Numbered from the stretch's first letter, positions 30,257-38,504 are shown. The stretch: 64,000 nucleotides of DNA from Dyella sp. ASV21 (GCF_016428975.1 NZ_JAELTT010000009.1:37856-101855), one strand, 5' to 3'. Made by a program: numbers and translations. The notes: generated by a model from the sequence alone, not told the origin.

Positions 30257-30346
30257 GGAGAGATGGCCGAGTGGTTTAAGGCAGCAGTCTTGAAAACTGC
30301 CGTAGGTGTAAGCCTACCGTGGGTTCGAATCCCACTCTCTCCGCCA
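30257..30346 (+). tRNA. tRNA-Ser(TGA)
   Basis: A 90-nt serine tRNA. The acceptor strands GGAGAGA and TCTCTCC pair, with discriminator G and an encoded CCA. The D-arm contains GAGTGGTTTAAGG. The anticodon stem GCAGT/ACTGC encloses CTTGAAA with anticodon TGA at 30291-30293. The long variable arm is a class II feature, and the T-arm is GTGGGTTCGAATCCCAC. The 3' end doubles as the attachment site of the element that follows, and insertion has preserved the full tRNA sequence. Confidence 0.97.
30327..30346 (+). other. attL: attachment site in the 3' end of tRNA-Ser
   Basis: GAATCCCACTCTCTCCGCCA at the tRNA 3' end recurs with a single mismatch at 47287-47306 in the same orientation. An integrase gene begins about 80 nt away. 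Tyrosine recombinases commonly use tRNA 3' ends as attachment sites. Confidence 0.85.
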
Positions 30347-30362
30347 CAACCGTAAGTCTTTC

Positions 30363-30385
30363 ATTACTGGACGTTTGCCAGTAAT
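30363..30385. other. inverted repeat between attL and the integrase
   Basis: ATTACTGG and CCAGTAAT are perfect complements around a 7-nt loop, 17 nt inside the element. It could be a recombinase or excisionase binding site, or a stem that limits read-through from the tRNA. No T-run follows. Confidence 0.45.
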
Positions 30386-30427
30386 CGAAAAGGCGGCACC
30401 GGGCCCTTCGGGGTTGGTCAACCGCCC

Positions 30428-31903
30428 ATGCGTCTCGCACATCATCTCCTTCGCCGCGCCAGCGGCATGTGGCACTTCCGCATCTATATCCCCAGAGACC
30501 TGCGACCGGTCTTTGGCGTCTCCGTCCTCAAACGATCCCTGGGCACCCATGACCCGGGTGCCGCACGGGCGTGTGCTTACGCATTGGGGGCTCGGTGTGC
30601 TCAAATCTTCGCCAGTGCCCGAGCCAAGGGAGAGGGGACCATGGCGCATGATCTGGATGATCTGCTGGCAAACATCCGGCGTTTCGAACTCAATGATGGG
30701 CCAGAAGGCCTGTCACTCAAAACCACCGGCACCGCTGCGGACAACGCAGCGGCCTTGAAGGCCCTCCAAATGGCGATGGCCCGGCGCGCTTCCATTGCAC
30801 CGATGGAGAGTGATGGTGCCCCCGCCTCCGCGCGCATCGTCCCCAAGCCTCGAAGCAGCGCGCCCACCCTGGCCGAGGCAACCAAGGAATACGAGGAAGT
30901 TGACGCTAAGAACGTCAAAGCCAACACCTGGGAGCAACGGCAACGGTCATGCGCCTCCTTCCTCAAATACATCGGCGCTGGGGTGAAGGTAGACGAGGTC
31001 ACGCGCCCTATGGCTGCGGCCTGGGCCAATCAGCTCCAACGCGATGGCCTTACCAAGCGCTATGTGGCCAACATGGTTTCCCATGTTGCCCAGATCTTCG
31101 AAAGCCAAATCCGGATGGGTCACCTCACGGTGAATCCCGTCAGGGGTGTCGTGGTCATGAAGGCCGCGGACAAAGCGGCCCGGCGCAATCAGGGGCATGC
31201 CTGGGAGGCGTTCGAGTTGGCAGATCTGCCAAAGATCTTTGACCCCTTGGCGATGAAGCGTATTCGGCAGGCGCACGTCCGATGGGGAGCCTTGATTGGT
31301 TTGTATAGCGGTGCGCGCGTGTCCGAGGTCGCCCAGATCTACCTGCGGGACTTTGAAGAGATTGATGGCGTGCCCTGTGTTCGTATCACCAACGATAACG
31401 ATGGTCAGTCGTTGAAGAACGAGAACAGCAAGAGACTGGTTCCCTTGCATCCCGACTTGATCCGCCTGGGCCTCTGGAAGCGAGTGGAGGCACTGCGAGA
31501 ACGCGGGGAGGATCGCTTGTTCCCCACTATTCCGGTGAACCCCAAGGTTAGTCCTGGCAACGCCATTTCCAAGGGTTTCTCTTACCACCTTAAAAGCGTT
31601 GGTATCCAACCCCGGCGGGCGGTCGGCACCATTGGCTTCCATAGCCTCCGAAAGAACATGATCCAAGTGCTTCAAGGGTCACCGTTGCCAGCGGAGCGCC
31701 GCCGCGCTCTTGTAGGGCACGAAGCGGGAGAGGATGTCCATGAGGCGGACTACATGCGTGCCTGGACGCCTAAGGAGCTCTCTCAGTGTTTTCCCGAAAT
31801 TCCTTGGGGGAAGTGGCTCAACTTCAAAGGACTGTTGCCGCTCCTTGATTTGGAGGCCGCTTTGATCGAGCGCAGGTCGGCCCCGAGGCGGACCAAGAAA
31901 TAG
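30428..31903 (+). CDS. tyrosine-type site-specific integrase (attL-proximal)
   Basis: A 491-residue recombinase. The N-terminus (LRRASGMWHFRIYIPRDLRPVFG) is the DUF6538-like segment often found in such integrases, followed by a SAM-like core-binding domain (about 155-260). The catalytic domain shows Arg297 (SGARVSEV), the HxxR pair His405 and Arg408 (FHSLRK), His431 (VGHEAGE) and the nucleophile Tyr442 (ADYMR). Its place next to attL identifies it as the likely integrase of the element. No strong ribosome site precedes the ATG. Confidence 0.92.
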   Translation: MRLAHHLLRRASGMWHFRIYIPRDLRPVFGVSVLKRSLGTHDPGAARACAYALGARCAQIFASARAKGEGTMAHDLDDLLANIRRFELNDGPEGLSLKTTGTAADNAAALKALQMAMARRASIAPMESDGAPASARIVPKPRSSAPTLAEATKEYEEVDAKNVKANTWEQRQRSCASFLKYIGAGVKVDEVTRPMAAAWANQLQRDGLTKRYVANMVSHVAQIFESQIRMGHLTVNPVRGVVVMKAADKAARRNQGHAWEAFELADLPKIFDPLAMKRIRQAHVRWGALIGLYSGARVSEVAQIYLRDFEEIDGVPCVRITNDNDGQSLKNENSKRLVPLHPDLIRLGLWKRVEALRERGEDRLFPTIPVNPKVSPGNAISKGFSYHLKSVGIQPRRAVGTIGFHSLRKNMIQVLQGSPLPAERRRALVGHEAGEDVHEADYMRAWTPKELSQCFPEIPWGKWLNFKGLLPLLDLEAALIERRSAPRRTKK

Positions 31904-31932
31904 TTGAACGACCAGGACACAGGGGAAAGGGA

Positions 31933-33708
31933 ATGCACGGGCTCAGTCACCTTTACATCGAGAATTTTAGGGCATGCCGGCGCGTGCTTCTCACGCTGGG
32001 GGACTACACACCCTTGGTCGGACAGAACAACACCGGCAAATCCACGATACTGGAAGCCATCAAGCTCGTTCTGTCGGCCAAGACCCTGGCCAAGACGGAC
32101 GCCGCTGATCCCCAGCAGCCGGTGATCATCGCCGCCTGCATCCAGGGCATCACCCCGGAACTGCTCGGGCTGATTCCAGCCCAGAACCATCGGGCAGCGA
32201 TCGAGCCTTACTGTGGTGATGGCCATCTCTGGATCCGTATCGTGGCTGCCGGCGCCAAGCCCAAGCAGGAGGTATGGCAGCCCGCTGATCCGCTGGACGA
32301 ACTCGGTGTGCCCACGGGATGGCGCAGCTACCCCACGGGCCTTCCCGATGCGGTGCGCGCGCTCTTGCCGGAAGCCCTGCACGTCGTTGCGATGGATGAT
32401 GTCGAGGAAGACTTGGGCAAGGGCAAGGCCGGCAGCACCATCCGTGGGTTGCTCGATGAAATCATGGCGCCGGTGCTTGAAGCTCATGCGGAAATCCAAA
32501 ACGCTCTTGATGCCGTGCGGAATGTCCTGGGTGTAGACGGGGCGCAACGGTCTCGCTTACTCACCCAGTTCGATGCCGATGCGACCAGTGCGTTGTCCGA
32601 ACTGTTCCCGGGTCTCTCGTTGGGCATGGACGTGCCTGAGGTCGAGATCAAAGAGTTTTTCAAGACTGGCGATTTGTATGTGACGGATGCCGTCAGTGGC
32701 GAGCGCCGACGATTTGATCAGATGGGCACAGGAGCCCAGCGCGCCATTCAGATGGCCTTGATCCGATTGCTTGCGGACATGCGGCACGGGCAAGCCCGAG
32801 GCATTGCCAGGCGCGTGCTGCTCATTGATGAGCCCGAGCTGTTCTTGCACCCACAGGCTGTCCGCACGGTTCGAGAGGCTCTGAAAACCCTTTCCGCTGG
32901 TGGCTTCCAGGTGATTTTCGCCACCCACTCACCGTTGATGATCAGCCGGGACAATGCACCGGACACCGTTATTGTTCACCGCAATCAAGCCGGAACGGCG
33001 GTCAAGCGGCCGTTGCGGGAAGCGGTGATGCAAGCGGTTGAGGCAGGCCCCGATCAGGCACGCACGCTCTTCACGCTTGGCAATGTTGCCGACATTTATT
33101 TCTCAGACAAGGTGATCTTGTGTGAGGGCAAGACAGACCAACGATTGCTTCCCTTGATTTACGAGAAGCTGAGGGGGAAGCGACCCGAGCTGGATCATGT
33201 CTGCCTCGTCTCTCTGGGTGGGGCCGCCAACATCATCAAGGGCATGGCCGTCTTAAAAGCCATGGGAATCAAGTGCGGTGCCATCGTTGATCTGGACTTT
33301 GCCTTTGTGGATGCCCGCAAGGGAACAGGGGCATTGCTCGACAAGGATGGAGCGGACATCGCCAAGGCCAAGGCGGTGCTTCAACGGTTGCAGGGAGAGC
33401 TCGGGTTCCGGCTGGGTGACAATGGTTTGCCAGCAAAGTCACCGGATTTCACCGCAGCCCAGGTCTGGTCGGCGATGGCTGCTGACGAATACGGGGCCCT
33501 CGTTGCTGGCGAGGTTCACGATGCGCTGGTGGCCCAAGGTGTTTGGGTCTGGTCACAAGGCTGCATCGAAGACGTGCTGGGCATTGACGATAAAGGTGAG
33601 GATGCCATCCAGGGGCAAGAGGATCGTTTGGTCGGCTTGACTATCGCTGAGCTAAGGGCGCAGCTTCCGGTGACGGAAGAATGTATTGGTTGGATGGCTA
33701 TGGCGTGA
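31933..33708 (+). CDS. OLD-family ATPase/TOPRIM nuclease (GajA-like)
   Basis: A 591-residue protein with an ABC-type ATPase: Walker A GQNNTGKST at residues 30-38, a signature region MGTGAQRAIQMALIRLL, Walker B RVLLIDEPELFLHPQ with Asp299-Glu300, and H-loop ATHSPLM. A TOPRIM nuclease domain follows, with Glu398 in CEGKTD and an Asp453-x-Asp455 pair (VDLDF). OLD proteins cut DNA, and P2 Old and Gabija GajA act against phages. No UvrD-like GajB helicase is adjacent, so this is a stand-alone OLD or a module with the next gene. A GGGAAAGGG ribosome site precedes the ATG. Confidence 0.9.
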   Translation: MHGLSHLYIENFRACRRVLLTLGDYTPLVGQNNTGKSTILEAIKLVLSAKTLAKTDAADPQQPVIIAACIQGITPELLGLIPAQNHRAAIEPYCGDGHLWIRIVAAGAKPKQEVWQPADPLDELGVPTGWRSYPTGLPDAVRALLPEALHVVAMDDVEEDLGKGKAGSTIRGLLDEIMAPVLEAHAEIQNALDAVRNVLGVDGAQRSRLLTQFDADATSALSELFPGLSLGMDVPEVEIKEFFKTGDLYVTDAVSGERRRFDQMGTGAQRAIQMALIRLLADMRHGQARGIARRVLLIDEPELFLHPQAVRTVREALKTLSAGGFQVIFATHSPLMISRDNAPDTVIVHRNQAGTAVKRPLREAVMQAVEAGPDQARTLFTLGNVADIYFSDKVILCEGKTDQRLLPLIYEKLRGKRPELDHVCLVSLGGAANIIKGMAVLKAMGIKCGAIVDLDFAFVDARKGTGALLDKDGADIAKAKAVLQRLQGELGFRLGDNGLPAKSPDFTAAQVWSAMAADEYGALVAGEVHDALVAQGVWVWSQGCIEDVLGIDDKGEDAIQGQEDRLVGLTIAELRAQLPVTEECIGWMAMA

Positions 33709-33725
33709 GGAAGGGGTAAATCAAG

Positions 33726-34160
33726 ATGACACCAAAGCGTATTTCCGCGAGCGGTTCTGGCGCGTATCAAGTTGCTCGTTGGGCCGAAGAAACTCAGGAG
33801 CCAAACGGTGCCCAGAGTTTGAGGAATGAATACTTTGTTGTGGAGCTGCAAGGCTTCGGGCCAATTTCTGACGGACTATCTGAGGGGGTTGCCAGGGCAG
33901 AAGTAGAAGATCGGAACAAGGACTTTTTGCTAGGTGTTCAGAACAATGGCTCATCACGATTGGCAGACGAATACAGGAAAAAGTTAGATCCGGAACGTTT
34001 GCGAGCCTTTAACCAAGCGCTTCGTGAGGCCGCGGCGCATCTCACCCATGCCGACGATGACATGTCAGAACCATCGTTGGGCGATTTGGAAGGAGATGAA
34101 GAGCCCCCAAAGCACCCGAGGCTTCGCCGTCGTAGACCTGGGAGCCCCACTATTAGTTAA
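33726..34160 (+). CDS. hypothetical protein downstream of the OLD nuclease
   Basis: A 144-residue protein starting 18 nt after the OLD gene with a GAAGGGG ribosome site, so co-expression is likely. The N-terminal half is mixed; the C-terminal half is charged, with an acidic patch (HADDDMSEPSLGDLEGDEE) and a basic tail (RLRRRRPGS). It resembles no family I know. It may be a partner or regulator of the nuclease, which is inferred only from position. Confidence 0.65.
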   Translation: MTPKRISASGSGAYQVARWAEETQEPNGAQSLRNEYFVVELQGFGPISDGLSEGVARAEVEDRNKDFLLGVQNNGSSRLADEYRKKLDPERLRAFNQALREAAAHLTHADDDMSEPSLGDLEGDEEPPKHPRLRRRRPGSPTIS

Positions 34161-34163
34161 TTG

Positions 34164-34448
34164 TCATGACTGTTCATTGTGCTGTCCCAAATCATTGGGA
34201 GCGGGCTCTTCCGGCGGATCGTTGAACCTCACGACAACGCGATGCCCAACCGGGTAGTTGTGGATGAACTGCCAAGTCCGCACCCATTTGGGGTTCTCCC
34301 AACGCTTCTCGCTTAGTTCAAGAGCGCGATCGGCGGCTTCCACGGCCTCCTCAGGAGACATGTGGGTCAGTAGTGCGGTGAATGATGCCAGCCAAACTTG
34401 TTTCTTGGTGGGTTCATGGGGGTTGATCTGATAGGGGTAGGTGTTCAC
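34164..34448 (-). CDS. hypothetical protein
   Basis: A 94-residue protein converging on the previous gene, with only 3 nt between the two stops. It contains predicted helices (MSPEEAVEAADRALELSEKRW) and aromatic residues near WVRTWQFIHNYP. Upstream sequence on the minus strand (CGGAGGCTCCGAGTG) includes a GGAG ribosome site. The family is not recognised. Being small and on a mobile element, it could be an accessory regulator, but nothing shows that. Confidence 0.6.
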   Translation of the reverse strand: MNTYPYQINPHEPTKKQVWLASFTALLTHMSPEEAVEAADRALELSEKRWENPKWVRTWQFIHNYPVGHRVVVRFNDPPEEPAPNDLGQHNEQS

Positions 34449-34522
34449 TCGGAGCCTCCGTTTTGCCGGAAACCTAGCCCAAAGCGACCGGCCGTCAAGG
34501 TGGCGTGGCCGCGCACCTAAGA

Positions 34523-34540
34523 CGGGGCATCAAAGCCCCG
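34523..34540. other. perfect hairpin upstream of the relaxase region
   Basis: CGGGGC and GCCCCG pair around ATCAAA. It lies in the 380-bp gap between the divergent 94-residue gene and the relaxase gene. The rest of this gap holds repeated 'TCAAGAG' words and the oriT-like site described separately; I see no gene in it. Confidence 0.45.
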
Positions 34541-34759
34541 ATCAAGAGCAAAACACTAACTGCAAAACCAAGGCGCGTCTTAACTGTTGTTCCAACAGGA
34601 CGCTCAGAGCAAGGTAACCCCTGAGATCAAGAGATAACCATCAAGAGCCACGGCTTTGAACGGATATCGCGACCATAAAGTTAGCCGTCACAGATGCAAG
34701 ATTTTGTCGGCCCTTGGTCCTTGACGCGCTGCGGTTCTTTGCTTGCATGTCTCGATGTG

Positions 34760-34795
34760 CTGAGAACCTGGCAACTGGTGCTCAGCGCACCCTGA
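34760..34795 (+). other. candidate oriT of a MOBQ relaxase
   Basis: CTGAG-A-ACC pairs with GGT-G-CTCAG around an 8-nt loop. The right arm runs into AGCGCACCCT, which matches 8 of 10 positions of the AGTGCGCCCT core around the nick site of RSF1010-type (MOBQ) origins. As in those origins, the inverted repeat lies immediately 5' of the core. It sits 33 nt before a MobA/MobL-type relaxase gene. Identification rests on pattern only. Confidence 0.5.
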
Positions 34796-34828
34796 TCAGG
34801 ATGATCTCCCACCTTTAAAAGGACTTCG

Positions 34829-36493
34829 ATGACACTGCATGCGCGCCCACACCTTTCCACCCATGGCCGCTCTGATGGCCATAGCGCCGTGGCTGGCGTC
34901 GCCTACCGGCTCGGTCTCAGGCTTTACGACGAGCGCGCCAAGAAATGGCACGATTTCCGGCAGCGCCGCCTGGGCGATCACATCGCCGATGCGTTGACGA
35001 TCGTTCCCGATGGCGCTCCGGAATGGGCGACGGATCCACAGATGCTCTGGAATGCCGTGGAGGCCGCAGAGAAACGAAAAGATGCCCAACTTGCTCGGGA
35101 CTATCGAATACCCATCCCCCTTGGTGTTGGACTGGAAGAGGCCAAGCAGATGGCCATTGCTGTGGCTCGCCAGATCGTTGAACGGTTGCATACCCCCGTA
35201 TCGATTGGCCTGCACCGTGATGCAACCAAGACTGCCTTGGGCTTGCCGAAACCTGCGGCCAAGAGGGGTTATCACGCGCACCTGTATTTCCCAACGCGTG
35301 CGCTTGAAGAAATCGGTCAGGCCGATGGCAGCTCTGCATGGGGGTTGGGAACCAAGTTCTCGTTTCTCACCAACAAGCGGACTTCCGCGGGCTTTGTTGA
35401 GGGCTTGAATGCAGCATGGGCTGACCTCGCCAATCACTTTGCCCAGGTGGCTGGACTGACGGCCACCTATGATCACCGAAGCTATGTGCGCATGGGGCTG
35501 GACGTCGAGCCGCAGCGAACTCTGGGGGCTGCCGTCACGGCGATGGAGCGCAGGGGTTTCTGGACTAGGAAAGGTGAGGAACTCCGAGGACAAATCGTGG
35601 TGGAAAGCGAAGTGCTCCGGGTCTCACAGGCAGATGCTCTCGAAGCGCAGCATGCACAGGCAGTGCAGGACGTCATCCGGGAATGTGTGGCCGATCAGTT
35701 GGCTGGCTTGCAGGTGGCACAGGAGGAGGTCGCCGCGGTCGTCCAGCAAACCCCGGTGACCGTTGATGAAGTGCCGGCGTCCGACCTGCCATCCCCCGGG
35801 GCTGCCGACGCCTTGCCTGATGGAGAGCCTGGGTCACTACTGCACCGTTTCCGTCAGGCGGTGCCGGTGCCTGAGGATCCAGATGCATTGCGTGTCTATG
35901 TGCAGGTCGTGGGCATCATTCGGTTGGTGGAGCGAGTGCTGTCGGCGCTGGCCAATCTAGTGAGCCGGAAATCCCAGCATGAGGAGGACCGGAGTCGACG
36001 GGTGATGGCTCGACTGGATGCCGAGTTTCAGGTGGATCAGGCGCGCCGGAGGCGGACAGCGGCGAGAGAGCACTTGCAGGCATGGGAGGAGGAACACCCG
36101 GTGCGCATGGCAGCGGCTAAGGCTGCGGGGCGGAAGCCTGCTGAGTGGGTCTCGTTGAACGATGTGGTTGATCAGGAGGACACCAAGGTCCAGGAGGCCA
36201 AGGCTGCGCGCCAGTTGCACATGACTTATATGGAAGCCATCGACCAAGCGGGTGCTCAGATCGTCACCGAAGAAAATGTCCAGAAGAAAGAGCTTAGCCA
36301 GGCGCTCGATGGCATCCAGCAGCTCAGTCCAATCCTGGTGACCAAACTGTTGTCCGTCAGTGATCAGGGTGAACGTGCGTGGCTGGAAGCAGCCAAGCCA
36401 TCTGAGGAACAACAATCACACGGCGAGGCCCTCCCCGCAGTTTTGCCGAGGGTGGAAAAGTTCGAGTTCCGGCGGCACCGCAGAATTCATTGA
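34829..36493 (+). CDS. MobA/MobL-family (MOBQ) relaxase
   Basis: A 554-residue protein. The N-terminal relaxase domain shows the family start (SDGHSAVAGVAYRLGLRLYDER), the metal-binding histidine motif GYHAHLYFPTRAL (His149, His151) and a DHRSYVRMGLD motif. The C-terminal half is rich in charged helices with a possible hydrophobic stretch around 350-375. Relaxases nick oriT and lead the strand into a recipient. No coupling protein or type IV secretion genes are present, so the element is mobilizable rather than self-transmissible. Confidence 0.88.
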   Translation: MTLHARPHLSTHGRSDGHSAVAGVAYRLGLRLYDERAKKWHDFRQRRLGDHIADALTIVPDGAPEWATDPQMLWNAVEAAEKRKDAQLARDYRIPIPLGVGLEEAKQMAIAVARQIVERLHTPVSIGLHRDATKTALGLPKPAAKRGYHAHLYFPTRALEEIGQADGSSAWGLGTKFSFLTNKRTSAGFVEGLNAAWADLANHFAQVAGLTATYDHRSYVRMGLDVEPQRTLGAAVTAMERRGFWTRKGEELRGQIVVESEVLRVSQADALEAQHAQAVQDVIRECVADQLAGLQVAQEEVAAVVQQTPVTVDEVPASDLPSPGAADALPDGEPGSLLHRFRQAVPVPEDPDALRVYVQVVGIIRLVERVLSALANLVSRKSQHEEDRSRRVMARLDAEFQVDQARRRRTAAREHLQAWEEEHPVRMAAAKAAGRKPAEWVSLNDVVDQEDTKVQEAKAARQLHMTYMEAIDQAGAQIVTEENVQKKELSQALDGIQQLSPILVTKLLSVSDQGERAWLEAAKPSEEQQSHGEALPAVLPRVEKFEFRRHRRIH

Positions 36494-36519
36494 TCCAGTC
36501 CAGAAGACCCGGCGCGCGT

Positions 36520-37182
36520 TCAAAGCCGCGCGTCGCCTGATCGGGCAGTTTTGGTCTGGGTCCCCTTGCGCCTTCTTCGGTTCCACTCTTTTTGGGCCAG
36601 CACCAAGTCCATAGCAATCTTGGTGACTTCCGGCTCCAACTCGGTGCTCACCTCCCACATGTCGTCGCGCAGTTTCGACAAACCCTTTTCCGTATAGACA
36701 TCGTATTTGGATTTGTAGAGGCGCTCGCTCTTCGGGGGCGCCCCCAGATACCTATGAGCCAGCGTGTTTCTCAACTGGTTCAGTGCTTGCACATTGGATT
36801 TGGTCTGCTTGGAAACTGCCCGGAACCCCGCGACAAGATCCAGCTTCTGGATCAGGTAGGTCTTGTCCAGCATTGCCTGGACCGTGCGCCGTTGAGCAGT
36901 GTTTCGACGGCTCTTTCCAAAGAGGTGCCTGAGAATAAGCCGCGTCAGGGTGTCGTCGAGTTCGACGTAATGAGTAAGGACAATGGATCTTGTCACTCGA
37001 TCTTTCATCTGGCGAAGCTGAGCAATGACCCCATCCCGGTCCCCTGTCCAAAAATCGGTGACCGCCCGAGGGGTCAGTTCATTCTGATAGAGGATGCGAT
37101 CGAGCTCGATATACAGGCGTTGCTCATAGGGCGAGAGCGTCTCCTCCTCTACTGGGGCGATCGAGAGCTTTTTTGGAGCCAT
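36520..37182 (-). CDS. HEPN-type protein (possible ribonuclease), last gene of the proline-rich operon
   Basis: A 220-residue, mostly helical protein. The sequence NQLRNTLAHRYLG contains Arg138-Asn139-x3-His143, the RN-x3-H form of the HEPN motif found in many toxin and defence RNases and in DUF4145-like proteins. The N-terminal part (YEQRLYIELDRIL ... LTHYVELDDTLTRLILRHLFG) fits the first helices of such a fold. The C-terminus is basic. GAGG lies 8 nt before the ATG. It follows the first microprotein gene by 45 nt. RNase activity is an inference from the motif. Confidence 0.65.
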   Translation of the reverse strand: MAPKKLSIAPVEEETLSPYEQRLYIELDRILYQNELTPRAVTDFWTGDRDGVIAQLRQMKDRVTRSIVLTHYVELDDTLTRLILRHLFGKSRRNTAQRRTVQAMLDKTYLIQKLDLVAGFRAVSKQTKSNVQALNQLRNTLAHRYLGAPPKSERLYKSKYDVYTEKGLSKLRDDMWEVSTELEPEVTKIAMDLVLAQKEWNRRRRKGTQTKTARSGDARL

Positions 37183-37227
37183 ATGTTCGACCTCAGGTGA
37201 TGATTGAAGACGCTGCCCGACGGCTGG

Positions 37228-37359
37228 TCACTTCTTTTTCGTAGGCGGGGCCTTGGGTGGTGGCGTGGTGCTCTGTTTTGTCGGCAGCTTTTTAATGGTC
37301 GGTGGCGAAATGCCATCGTTGGCCATGACCGGGATGGATTTACGTGGTGGCCGGGTCAT
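37228..37359 (-). CDS. proline-rich microprotein A (43 aa)
   Basis: A 43-residue protein with an excellent ribosome site (GGAGGAAG, 6 nt from the ATG) and a clean stop. It contains NDGISPPTIKKLPT and ends in lysines after a proline-rich tail (TTPPPKAPPTKKK). The motif 'G-I/L-x-P-P-x-I' is shared with two other microproteins in the same operon. Charge is strongly positive, and there is no membrane segment. Function unknown. Confidence 0.7.
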   Translation of the reverse strand: MTRPPRKSIPVMANDGISPPTIKKLPTKQSTTPPPKAPPTKKK

Positions 37360-37390
37360 TGTGCTTCCTCCATGTTCGGTAGAAGGGGCA

Positions 37391-37504
37391 TTACTTCTTT
37401 GGCGGCGGCGGTGCCGGAGCTGGTGCGGGCGCTGGTGCAGGGCTCGGGGGAAATGGTTTGATGTTCGGAGGTGGTAGGCCCTTTTCTAAACGGTCATGCG
37501 GCAT
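37391..37504 (-). CDS. proline-rich microprotein B (37 aa)
   Basis: A 37-residue protein: a short charged head (MPHDRLEKG), the shared motif GLPPPNIKPFPP, a run of five Pro-Ala pairs, and a PPPPKK end identical to that of microprotein C. It sits between microprotein A and the membrane protein, 26 nt from the latter's stop. The ribosome site (AGGGGG) is only moderate, so support comes mainly from similarity to its two neighbours. Confidence 0.6.
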   Translation of the reverse strand: MPHDRLEKGLPPPNIKPFPPSPAPAPAPAPAPPPPKK

Positions 37505-37530
37505 GGCAGGTGTCCCCCTGTCTGAGTGTT

Positions 37531-38256
37531 TCAACGAGAGGCCTTCGATTGATCTCGGCTATCTGTATTCGTTGCGGCCCTAGGTGGCTGTTTAGGGGCG
37601 TTGAGTTGTGGTTCGGATGGTGGTTGAGAAGCAACGATGGGTGCATCGTTTAAGGTGATGGTGGTGCTTCCAGTGGGCTGGCTCGTCGGGTAAGCCAAGG
37701 CAGCCGGGTCTTCTCGCTGGGCCACATTGTTAGCCACAAACCAGGTCATCAGTGCCACGCCCAGAACAAAGCACGCGCCCGAACCGACATTCAAATAGTC
37801 AGTCCATGCTGACCAGTGGTTGTGTTCCGGTTTGGCCTTGTCCTGTTCCCCTTCGCAATAGACCTCATAGGCCAGATCTCTCTGGCGGCGTATTGCTTTC
37901 TGGCCTACGAGATAGGAGATCAACACGATGATCATGGCGGCCAGAAAACCTCCCCAGGAGGCGTAAAGGGCCCATAGACAGACCGCTTTTCCAGCGGGAA
38001 CGATGTCTTTGATGAATGTGAGCGACAAACCCAGTGCCCCTGTCGAATACAGAAGGACGGCTTTGTCATAGGCCTCTGCGTTTGAGACCTCGCGCTTGAA
38101 CAGTTCGGCCTCGAATGCCTGATACGCCTGCACGGCCTCCGGTGACGGAACGAAGGGTGTCTGCCCGTCCGTCGATGGGTTTGTGCCAGCCCCGGCACCA
38201 TCCGGGTGCTTGTTGCTCTGCTTCGTCATGCCTGACTGCGCCCCCTGTTGACGCAT
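37531..38256 (-). CDS. hypothetical membrane protein of the HEPN/proline-rich operon
   Basis: A 241-residue protein, or 232 residues if the ATG at 38229 is used; both starts have weak ribosome sites. The N-terminus is hydrophilic. Three transmembrane segments follow (about 66-84, 91-115 and 161-180), with a charged loop between the second and third (RRQRDLAYEVYCEGEQDKAK). The C-terminal tail of about 55 residues is rich in Pro, Thr and Asn. I do not recognise the family. It lies between microprotein genes B and C, with gaps of 26 and 50 nt. Confidence 0.7.
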   Translation of the reverse strand: MRQQGAQSGMTKQSNKHPDGAGAGTNPSTDGQTPFVPSPEAVQAYQAFEAELFKREVSNAEAYDKAVLLYSTGALGLSLTFIKDIVPAGKAVCLWALYASWGGFLAAMIIVLISYLVGQKAIRRQRDLAYEVYCEGEQDKAKPEHNHWSAWTDYLNVGSGACFVLGVALMTWFVANNVAQREDPAALAYPTSQPTGSTTITLNDAPIVASQPPSEPQLNAPKQPPRAATNTDSRDQSKASR

Positions 38257-38306
38257 CTTGGGTGGACAAGGCCACCGTCTTGGGCGGCGGCCATTGTCAC
38301 GTTATC

Positions 38307-38444
38307 TCATTTCTTTGGGGGCGGCGGAGCGGGAGCAGGAGCGGGCGCGCTGGGGACCGTTCTGGGAATGCTCGGCGGCGGAATCCCGCCTTGATGTCCG
38401 CTTCCGGGCGGTGCGCTCGTGGGACTTGGAGGTGATGCGACCAT
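38307..38444 (-). CDS. proline-rich microprotein C (45 aa)
   Basis: A 45-residue protein starting at an ATG with AAAGGAG 9 nt upstream. A longer frame begins 60 nt earlier but has no ribosome site. It has a Ser/Pro-rich head, the shared motif GGIPPPSIPRTVP, and the PAPAPAPPPPKK tail it shares with microprotein B. It is the first gene after the XRE regulator, 60 nt from its stop. Function unknown. Confidence 0.68.
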   Translation of the reverse strand: MVASPPSPTSAPPGSGHQGGIPPPSIPRTVPSAPAPAPAPPPPKK

Positions 38445-38504
38445 GGCAGCGAACTCCTTTCGGCTGGACAGCGATTGGACGTGTGGGTTGATGCTGACCT
38501 TCAA

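Noticed and set aside
37185..37520. Plus-strand frames of 60-85 codons over the microprotein genes
   Set aside because: Their ribosome sites are poor and they are antisense to the minus-strand operon, whose frames share motifs with one another.
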